DNA of 64,000 nt from Gyromitra esculenta (taxonomy: Eukaryota; Ascomycota; Pezizomycetes; Pezizales; Discinaceae), in the NCBI GenBank assembly GCA_038503075.1, contig JBCAML010000022.1, positions 434,001-498,000 on the forward strand, given 5' to 3'. Position 1 is the first letter of the stretch; every line of letters starts with the position of its first letter. Positions 56,601-64,000 of this stretch are shown piece by piece. A model generated the notes under the pieces. That model was not told where the DNA came from, did not search any database, and saw only the letters and a list, made by a program, of their open reading frames with translations. The translations under genes were made by a program, and so were the position numbers.

Positions 56601-59540
56601 TATCCACCAGAGTCTCCTCCAAACAGGGATGGGACTCCTGCAAATATCCGGTTTGGGGCAGCTACCTTCAATCTATTAGACCTTCCTATTAGCAAATTCT
56701 TCATGGACCTCCTTTTGCAACTTGAATTACGTGATATCGTTTTCCCGCCTCAGACAATTCGAGACGCTCTAAAAGAACTTAGCCCGAAATCAATGAAATC
56801 AGTGTCTCCTGAGTATTTATTAGGCCTCTTCCGCTTACCTATATACAAAAGCAGGATAGCCCAGGTATGGAAAGAGAAATATGGGCACGATATACAGTTC
56901 TTCAACAAGCTTCTCTCGTTTATCGTCAGTGAAGCCACACCAAAAAGCCTAATAGGTTGCGAGCTTTTACCACTCGCGAGCAAGGGCTTGGGTTCATTTC
57001 GTTCTAGAACGGCAGCCATAGATAATTCCCTTTTGGTCGCAAAAACTCCTGAGGAACGAATGATCCTGGATATCTCGCCAAACTTTGCTATCCATCAGGA
57101 CTTAGATTCATCAGTGGTTGAGAAGCTTATATCCATGGAAGAGCTCAATATAGAATATTTCCAGTTTAAGGATATCCCGAGGTTATATAAATTAATGGGC
57201 GAGCAAAGTACTGACCACCGAAAGACTTGGGTCACGAATGTGTGGTCTTATTTTGAGCACTGCGTTCGTGAATCTCCCGAAAAACAGGAAGAGTATCTCA
57301 ATATTTTACAGGATATCCCCGTGCACTTTGGAACCCCTATTGGTCAACCTGAGACAAGCATTCAATTTGTCTCACCTGCAGAATTTACTGCTAGCTCAGT
57401 TCCAGCTATTTTAAGGCAGAAAGGGCTCACAAAATCCCAGGAATTGGTCCTGCAATCCTTCAAAGGCCTTGTTCTACTGGATCCGTCGGCTTTTCCTCTG
57501 GGCCAACAGCCTTCCGAACTCATGAGCAGTGTTTCAGGAGTTTTAGGTATTTTTCGACTTCTAAAGTCCATCGAGACCCTTGCAAAAGGGATGTCTGCAG
57601 AAGAATACGTTCTCAAAACTCTTCAAACCAGTGAGCTAGAAGTCAGATACCTTTTTCCCTCTTTATGTCATTGTCGCTTCTCCAAACTAATTTTAATACG
57701 TAAGACTTTGAGAGAGCTACTCGACCCAATGATGATGGGAAACTTACGAAGGGAATTCTCCGAATCCAAGAAGTACCTTGAAAATCTTCCCATTTGGCCT
57801 TCTGAATCACTAGCAGGACAACCATCCTCTTATAAACCCGCGACAAAAGCGATATTATCCCCCGATTACAACATCTCGTTTACTGGCGTAATAGAAAACA
57901 ACCCCTTCATCCGGGCTAGCGTTGTGAGCAGGTATGGTGGTGAATTAAACGCCCTCGGAGTCAAGAAAATGTTACTCGATGAACTTTTAAGGAACCATGT
58001 GCATTCAGGCAAAAAGATCGAAGCCAACAAAATTGCAAGTTATAAGTCATTCCTCTTAAGCCTTCACGAGAGGAATCCCGGCGCTTTTTCACAGCATCCA
58101 CTAGCAGTTGACGAAAACAGACACCACTGCATGCTCAGTTCCTTATATGACGCCGAAAACCCAACCTTTGTTGCCGCATTCAGAGGCATGAAGACACATT
58201 TCCTACATCGAGATTTAAGAGGGTTACGTATTTGGCAGAATGCAGGCTTACGCCAACAAATTACCGACGAAACTCATTACTTGGAGTGTATCCGCTCCAT
58301 TCAGCGACGGCGGGACGAATCATCATCAATCGATGATGTCCAATTGATTGCCGATGCCCGAACCGTCTTCGAATATCTGTCTTGGGACGATCAAAGGATG
58401 CAAAACTGGGATTCCAGGACATGGGACTTTTTGCATACAATCCCCGTCGCGCCCGCTCAAACAGAATTTGGCAGCAGTTCGGAATATAAGAAACCCCGAA
58501 TGCGAAGCGTTCTCCAGAGCAGCAATTTCACCTCACTCTCAAAAGCTGTTAACCCGGAATTTGAAACTATTTCATGGAGCCAATGCCCTACATTGAAACA
58601 TAAGCTCGGATCATTCGTACTTAGTCATCTCCCCAATAACGGTGTTCCCTCTACAGAAACGGTTCTAAAACATCTGACATTTCTTTCCGAAAATCGAAGC
58701 AACGTGACTTGGCAAGAAATACCAGCATACATTTCCGATGTCAAGGCATGCTATGAGCATCTGCAGCGCAGAATATCGAATATTCCTGTCATAGATAGCA
58801 AGGCGGAAATTTGGCTCAACGTGGACGCAGAAGACATTCGCTTGATAAACCAGGACATCTTTCAAAATGCTTGGAAGTGCAGCGAGTCGCTTTGCATAGG
58901 TGTGAGGTATGATTCGCCACATATCCAATTTCTTCGGTCATTCCTTGCACCTTTTGCAGACCTACTCGATCATTACCGGGTAGGAAGGCATGTTCCCCAC
59001 ATTCCGATTGAGCTTCCTTCCCAACCTATAGGATATTCGGCGGTGCTGCTTAGCGAGTTTCAAAGGCTTCGACAGGAAGGAAGCCTCTTGGATATTACCT
59101 TGGACGTGGGAGATACGAAAATAGGAGCCCATAGGATAATCCTTACAGCAGCATCAAAATACTGGGAGAAAATGCTCACAGGCGACTTCAAAGAAGCAAA
59201 AGACAACGTTATAAAACTCCCTGAGCTGAAAGCCAAAACGGTTAGAGCAGTCTTGGGATACATATACACCGGAGAAGTTTCGGGCATTGACCCATCTGAT
59301 GATCTATCTGAGACTCTGCAAGACATTATGTACCAACTCGAGGTGGCGAACCTTTGGTTGCTCGATGGGCTGAAAGCGAAGTTGGAACACCAAACTTCCC
59401 ATCTAGATTTGATTCGGCCGGAAACTGTCCAAGCTATTCTCCGGTGTGCAGAGGAATCCAACGCTCCCTCGTTAGTCCGTAGCTGCAAAAAATATATTGC
59501 AGATAATAGAGATATAGTAAATCGAGAGAACACTCTTTAA
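50658..59540 (+). CDS. Sacsin-like HSP90-type ATPase protein with C-terminal BTB domain (2756 aa)
   Basis: Ten exons: 50658-51002, 51068-51757, 51815-53301, 53356-54442, 54506-55082, 55252-55354, 55409-55465, 55523-55611, 55675-56315 and 56346-59540, all GT-AG and in frame. Residues 1-300 are a GHKL ATPase of the sacsin type: VLRELCQNADDAGAT (35-45, with E35/N39/D42), LAFNDGTFSPTDFKSL, GKFGRGFNSVYNWTDMPSI, then GRLFSILPLPI near 355. A second, weaker copy starts at about 1347 (EYLANAEDCRSA, ALFCCNNG, IGKFGRGALTMYHWT, PGTIFRFPL). Residues 2604-2710 are BTB/POZ (LLDITLDVGDTKIGAHRIIL, LGYIYTGEV), usually a dimer and Cullin-3 interface. Human sacsin is a chaperone-like protein with repeated ATPase units. 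I infer a chaperone or ubiquitin-adaptor role; the pathway is unknown. About ten separate frames here are one gene. Confidence 0.85.
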
Positions 59541-59770
59541 TAAACGAATTTTCGGTAAGTTTGTGTAGTCCGGCTAGCTCGTAGACAGGCGCTGATATTT
59601 CTAGCTCGCGTTTAGGATTTTCTGCGGTTTAAGCATATTTTTCTTCGTTTATATATTCAAGCAGGTTGCAAACTATCACTTTTTTCTTAATAGGTACCAA
59701 GAGCTTGGGGAGACGGTTTGTTCACGGTATATTTTATATTCGGTTTTTGGAGTTCGGGGAGGGGGGGGGG

Positions 59771-59849
59771 TTTTTGTTAAATCATTGTTTCATTGTTTCA
59801 TTGCTTTAAAGGTACAAGAATGCCACATGCAACCGTAGTTATAGCGTGA
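59771..59849 (-). mobile_element. R1 copy 3: 5'-truncated 3' end (79 bp)
   Basis: On the plus strand it reads TTTTTGTTAAATCATTG...GGTACAAGAATGCCACATGCAACCG...ATAGCGTGA, matching the 3' ends of R1 copies 1 and 2. It is flanked by GGAGTTCGGGGAGGG and GGAGCTCGGGGAGGG, a 15-bp near-identical duplication. 5' truncation is normal for target-primed retroposition. Confidence 0.75.
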
Positions 59850-60044
59850 GGAGCTCGGGGAGGGTTTTTCCGTTTACATATACTAGATTTCAGATATGTT
59901 CTATTTTCGTTGGGCGAGTGCGACGTCAACATTTCTTCCACATGAATTTTAGTTAGTTGATTATATGGGGTATTTGTGCGTTGAGAAAACTCACCAGTGT
60001 TGGGTTTCTAAATTACGTCCTAACGTTGGAGGAACTTCTTGATA

Positions 60045-60076
60045 TGGAGCCTTCCGGGGAAGCCTTCGGGGAAGGC
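60045..60076. repeat. Hairpin GAGCCTTCC...GGAAGGCTC
   Basis: A 9-bp perfect inverted repeat with an internal repeat of GGGGAAG/CCTTCGG. It lies between two convergent genes. Role unknown. Confidence 0.6.
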
Positions 60077-60464
60077 TCGAAGACGGAAATTACTGAGACG
60101 TAGGCCCGAGTCCACGGGTACCCGGGAGGTTATAGAAGGGTATATACTTGTATATAGACGGGGACGTACTGCTAGCCTGTAGATAATTAAGTAATCGGCC
60201 TCGTTCGTCCTACTATTACAACACCTAGTGATATTAATAAAACGAGTGATCAGCCATGGTGATAATTGTCGCCAACACCGAGTGATACGCATGATGCAGC
60301 CTCCGCGTCCAGCAATAAATAACCAATATCGGAAAAATAATATCCCAAACAAATCTAAATCCAGAAAATATCCCACACGCTGAATCACAACCTTAGACTA
60401 CCTCTTAAAAACGCCACATAAATAACACACTCCTAACACCATCATGATATCTTACAAACCATAG

Positions 60465-61799
60465 TTATGAAGCTTTAACCTCGATAGGGATACCGTCCCT
60501 CGCACACACAACCGTTCTACCCTCCATCTTAATTTCTTCACCGCTCAGCGCACTCCCCTTGACATTAGGATCAACCCAAGCCCGCTCTGCACACAGCCGT
60601 ATACTATCCATGACTTTCTGCGCCTGTCCGCCTTGTCCATCCGCTAAATCATCTTTATACCTAGAGCTGAAGTGATTCAATATCAGCACCCCTTTATTAT
60701 CACCCACAGCTACATCTCCACCTCCACCCAAGCCAATGGCACTCGCGAACCGTCCCGCCATCTCCGGTGTTGAATGGCCTCTCGACTTTGATCGCTCCTC
60801 CACCACCGCATAGTCCTCTGAACTTTTTGTCAACGGGTCCACTCCTGGCAACCACGCATTGGTCGCTTCATGTACTAACACGTCGCTCCCCATGGCCAAC
60901 GGGATGATGGGGCTAGGATCACATGTATCGCCCAGTACAGTGATCTTCCTCCCAACCCTTAACGGCGGCTTCACCAGGTTCGTCCCATCCGGTAGTTCCA
61001 GCGTCGCATCAGCGGGACATGCGGGTGACTGCAGCAGCCGTAGAAACTCAATCGGGTTCTTGTACCCACTTGTTTTCGCTAGCTCGACTTTGTGCGCTAT
61101 GATCCGGTTCGCATAGTCTGGCGGAATCTTCCCGGGTAGAGGAGATTCGGTGAGGACGTAGCCGAGGCTAGGGACGCTGTGGTGGATCGGGCCTGCGGAT
61201 AGTTGGTATTCTATGTATCCCTGAGTCGGGTGCTTCCAGTGACAGAAGTCGCGCCAGAGCCCAGAGGCGTCGGCATGGATGTTACGGCCTATGGAAAGCT
61301 CTTTGATGTAGAGATTGGCAGATGGGTCTGAGGGACTGTCGGTGGGGAAGTGGAGCTCGTGAACAACGTACCAGCCGTCGAGGTAGGTGTATGTCAGTGT
61401 TAGCGCCGACCGCACGTATTCTCGTAGACCTTTTGGACCATAGAGCTCAATTCTGGCTTTCGGGACTGCGTCGCCGTTCAATGTAGTCTCACCTGTGTTG
61501 AGCAGACGAGGGTCGTTCTCAGAGCCCCCAGCACCATTCATGAGGGTTGCGAGCAACGGGCATAGGCCGAAGATGTGATCGCCATGGAGATGGGTTATGA
61601 ATATTTTCTCGATCTTGCCGAGCCTGACGTGGGGCGTGGTGGGGTGGAATCGCTGGATCTGGTGCTGGGTGCCTTCGCCAACATCGACGAGGAGGGTGGA
61701 AGAAGAGGGGAGAACAATAGCAAGAGAGGACTGGTTGCGCGTGGGGGAGGGGACGGCGGAGGAGGTGCCGAGGAGTATTATTATTATAGGTGGAGGCAT
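60465..61799 (-). CDS. trz1: tRNase Z, short form (ELAC1-type), 444 aa
   Basis: Single exon, minus strand, from ATG 61799. It is a metallo-beta-lactamase endonuclease that removes the 3' trailer from pre-tRNAs. Visible motifs: LLGTSSAVPSPTRNQSS (10-25), DVGEGTQHQIQRF (39-51), the zinc-binding THLHGDH (69-75), VLGDTCDP, LVHEAT, RGHSTPEMAG (late catalytic His) and LNHFSSRY. The protein begins directly at the catalytic fold, so it is the short type; at 444 aa it is longer than bacterial forms because of inserted loops. The gene is convergent with the sacsin-like gene and divergent from PEX20, with 550 bp between start codons. The symbol is by function; localisation cannot be told from sequence. 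Confidence 0.92.
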   Translation of the reverse strand: MPPPIIIILLGTSSAVPSPTRNQSSLAIVLPSSSTLLVDVGEGTQHQIQRFHPTTPHVRLGKIEKIFITHLHGDHIFGLCPLLATLMNGAGGSENDPRLLNTGETTLNGDAVPKARIELYGPKGLREYVRSALTLTYTYLDGWYVVHELHFPTDSPSDPSANLYIKELSIGRNIHADASGLWRDFCHWKHPTQGYIEYQLSAGPIHHSVPSLGYVLTESPLPGKIPPDYANRIIAHKVELAKTSGYKNPIEFLRLLQSPACPADATLELPDGTNLVKPPLRVGRKITVLGDTCDPSPIIPLAMGSDVLVHEATNAWLPGVDPLTKSSEDYAVVEERSKSRGHSTPEMAGRFASAIGLGGGGDVAVGDNKGVLILNHFSSRYKDDLADGQGGQAQKVMDSIRLCAERAWVDPNVKGSALSGEEIKMEGRTVVCARDGIPIEVKAS

Positions 61800-62349
61800 G
61801 GAGAAGCTGGATCGGTGGTGGTGGTGGTGGTGGGGTGGTGGTGGTGGATGAAGGGGAAGAGACGGAACAGCTGGGGTGAAGTGGGATGGCCTTATGCGTC
61901 ATACCGTATGCATGGGTGTTCCTGGTCCCTGATGCCCAGATGTGCAGACCTGTGTGAATGTGGTCCTTATGCCGGGTTAAGGGAGATTCTGTCATTACCA
62001 CTGTATTCTGCGTATTTCCGCATTTCCCATCTCCATCTCCATTCTCAGTCTCTCTCCATATACATATCTCTCCATATAATACTCTGCCCGTCGTTATCCC
62101 TGCATCCTCTGTCTCTGTCTCTGTCTGTCTCTGCCTGTCTCTGTCTCTGCCTATCCAGTTCAACCGAGCATCCTCGTGACTCCCGCTCCATGAGCCGAGG
62201 TTGGATATCTTATCCGTCATATGCTACTTTCTCTCAGATGCCCTCACCCCCCAACAATCCCCCCGCCACAGCCATAGACTTCCTTTCTTTATAACAGGAA
62301 CATAAACAACAAAGCTACATTCACTATCTGTCTACATCCAAAGCTCACC
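61800..62349. promoter_or_regulatory. Bidirectional promoter region between trz1 and PEX20
   Basis: 550 bp between divergent start codons. It contains a (GGT)n run next to the tRNase Z start (61814-61847, CCA-rich on the transcript strand) and a TCTCTG/TGTCTC tract (62107-62150) of the pyrimidine-rich type common in fungal promoters. No further gene is supported; frames across it are shadows. Confidence 0.55.
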
Positions 62350-63262
62350 ATGGCTTCCTCTATGTGCGGACCTTCAAACGCCCTATCCTCACTTCAGAAA
62401 CACACAACTGCAAACCGAAGTCTCCAACAAGAACATCTCCAGTCGCCCGCTTCTTCCTCACAGGTCAGTCAGTCAGCCAGTCAGCCATTCATCCCCCCTA
62501 TACCCCCAAACTAATCTCTTCACTCTACAGCTATTCCGCACTCAGACCGCGCACTCAAACCAACAACTCGATACCGAGTTCTCTCAATTCTCCGCCGGTG
62601 CTCTCCAGCAAGACGTACGCGCACATGTGTCCCCTCTCAGCCACGCCCCACGACTCGATGGCTGGACTTCTGATTTCCAGCGACTCCATACCGGCGCACC
62701 TCCGCTGCTGCGGCAACAGCAGCAGCAACAGCAGGCACAGGGATGGGCTGCGGCAAGCTGGCATGAGGAGTTCATGTTGCTGAAGCAGCCAGTTTCTCGC
62801 GCTGCAGAGCCGGCGCTGAGGGGGCCAGCTATGGGGATGGGGATGTATTCGGGGGGCTTTGGACAGGGACTACAGATGGGGGGAGTAATGTATAATATGG
62901 GTGGGGATATCCAGAGTGGGGGAGTAGCGCGGCAGGAGGATGTTATGGAGCAGTTTGACGATGCGGCGTTTGAAAGGGCGTTTGAGGATGCGAGGGTGCA
63001 GCTAGAGGAGAGACAGGATGTTCAGGTGAGGGAAGAACTGGCGGAGGCTGTGAGGGGGGTAGTGGAGGAAGAGAAGGAGGAAGCGATGGACAAGGAACAT
63101 GATTCGGATGAACTGGCGAGGACCGCTGCACAATTACTCGACTCGTTGAGCGGAAACCATAGCCAGAAGTTTCAAGACAGCACGTTTTTAGCTTTGATGA
63201 GGAGGTTGAGGGATCGTGAGGTCAAGGTAGAGGGTGACAAGATGGTCGAGGTGAGGATTTGA
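62350..63262 (+). CDS. PEX20: PEX20, PTS2 co-receptor for peroxisomal import (281 aa)
   Basis: Two exons: 62350-62463 and 62531-63262, with a 67-nt phase-0 intron (GTCAGT...TACAG). Pex20 works with Pex7 to carry PTS2 cargo to the peroxisome and is recycled by ubiquitination of its N-terminal cysteine. Visible features: the conserved start MCGPSNALSSLQKHTTANRSLQQ (Met5 on) with the key Cys6; two WxxxF pentapeptides, WTSDF (83-87) and WHEEF (115-119), for Pex14/Pex13 binding; a Gln run (100-106); Gly/Met-rich sequence; and the C-terminal Pex7-binding block with KFQDSTFLALMRRLRDREV and GDKMVEV. At 281 aa it is shorter than, for example, Yarrowia Pex20, but all landmarks are present. Confidence 0.93.
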
Positions 63263-64000
63263 GCTCCGTAGTTACATATAAGCTTGCTAAGACGGCATGT
63301 AGACGGTACAGACACCAAACGAAAGGCCCCAGGTTCAACCGAGCATGTGAGAGTGGGGTGGAGGGAGTGAAGAGAGTGAGAGGAATAGAGAATGAAGATT
63401 CACTAAAGAGAGCAAAGAAAACATAGCATAGAGGTATCATATAGCAGTTTGGAGTCCGGCGAGACAGGCGTTCATTTGTTGAGGTTCGAGTGTACGATTA
63501 CCTTACGATAGCAATTATATTGAATGCATGTTGAGAGCTACATGGACTCACTCAGAGCCATACATCACGACACATGTACCTGTGACATCCATGGGCCCTG
63601 CAGATGAGCACAGGATTGGACGCGCCAGTTCCAGAGGTAAATGAGGTGGTCAGTTCGCGCCGAAAAGTGGTGCAATAGCCGCCGAGCGATGTCACAGCAG
63701 CCAGCATCCAAGATCCAAGCATAGCACCGCGTGCAGGTAGACAGACAACAACGTTTCCCCCACGGTAATAACTATATCCATCTGCTGGGTATAGGGAGAG
63801 GAGGAGAGGAGAGGAGAAGAAGAAGATACCTTCACGTCAATCTCCATCCCTGCCTGCCCTCAGCCTGGAGTCCCGAGGAACGAGTCTCGTTGATCCGCCA
63901 GGGCACAACAGCAGCAGCAGCAGCAGCAGCAGAGTAGGAACAGCTCTCCATCCACTCAACTCAGTGCCTGCTCTCTGCTCTACTCTTCTCCCTTCCCCAT
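63263..64000. other. Right-edge intergenic sequence with a CAG microsatellite
   Basis: No gene is supported. A (CAG)8 run lies at 63909-63932 and purine-rich GGAGA repeats near 63790-63825. It could be the 5' region of a gene to the right. Confidence 0.5.

Larger units (their letters stand above)
59541..60464. other. Intergenic between convergent sacsin-like and tRNase Z genes
   Basis: It contains the R1 fragment (59771-59849) and a 9-bp-stem hairpin at about 60045-60076. I see no gene; the 122-codon frame at 60020-60388 lacks any recognisable feature. Confidence 0.55.

Noticed and set aside
60020..60388. 122-codon minus-strand frame between the sacsin-like and tRNase Z genes
   Set aside because: No domain, poor composition, and it contains a perfect hairpin; not supported as a gene.
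61519..62294. Frames of 233 and 239 codons overlapping the tRNase Z start and the promoter
   Set aside because: They are low-complexity (SLSLSVSACLCL, GGGGWWWW), overlap a strongly supported enzyme gene and have no domain.

Overview
The window looks like a chromosomal segment of a filamentous ascomycete (Pezizomycotina; I cannot place it further). Genes carry short GT-AG introns, Ty3/gypsy retrotransposons with chromodomains are abundant, and several proteins are typical of filamentous fungi (a PEX20 peroxin, WSC-domain wall protein, F-box/ankyrin protein and a STAND-type N-terminal domain). About the left 40% is repeats; the right 60% is ordinary genic DNA with long intergenic gaps.

Repeat block (about 700-22,400). 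This is a five-layer nest that can be resolved by target-site duplications (TSDs). A ~550 bp A-tailed retroposon (R1, 16-bp TSD) was hit by gypsy element G1 (889-21574, minus, 915-948 bp LTRs, TSD TCACC). G1 was hit between protease and RT by G2 (5118-16821, plus, 409 bp LTRs, TSD GTCTT). G2 was hit in RT by G3 (8382-14268, minus, 422 bp LTRs, TSD CTGGC). A solo G1-type LTR also landed in G1's gag (TSD AAGGT), and the gag segment between it and the G1 5' LTR was then inverted. G2 and G3 belong to one family. They share LTR ends TTTCA...TGAGA (not TG...CA), a TTTAAAC slippery heptamer followed by a covarying hairpin at the gag/pol junction, and a candidate self-priming PBS.

Middle (22,600-42,800). 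All genes here except the F-box/ankyrin gene are on the minus strand: a STAND N-terminal-like coiled-coil protein (3 exons); a ~1.9 kb TA-flanked inverted-repeat element holding a solo LTR nested in a solo LTR; an 11-exon secreted WSC / Thr-rich repeat / carbohydrate-binding-like protein; the F-box/ankyrin protein (plus strand); a second R1 copy with a solo LTR; a 4-exon 967-aa protein with a GC-AG intron; a 227-bp MITE; and a six-finger C2H2 protein.

Right (47,100-64,000). GID4/VID24 (degron receptor of the GID ubiquitin ligase), a 10-exon 2,756-aa sacsin-like protein with two HSP90-type ATPase regions and a C-terminal BTB domain, short-form tRNase Z, and the divergently transcribed PEX20. 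I see no operon-like or gene-cluster logic linking these genes. Exon structures were worked out by hand from splice signals and reading-frame continuity, and none has been checked against transcripts. The most unusual items are the sacsin-BTB fusion, the covarying -1 frameshift signal, the LTR-mediated inversion inside the nest, and the phase-1 mini-exon repeat gene.
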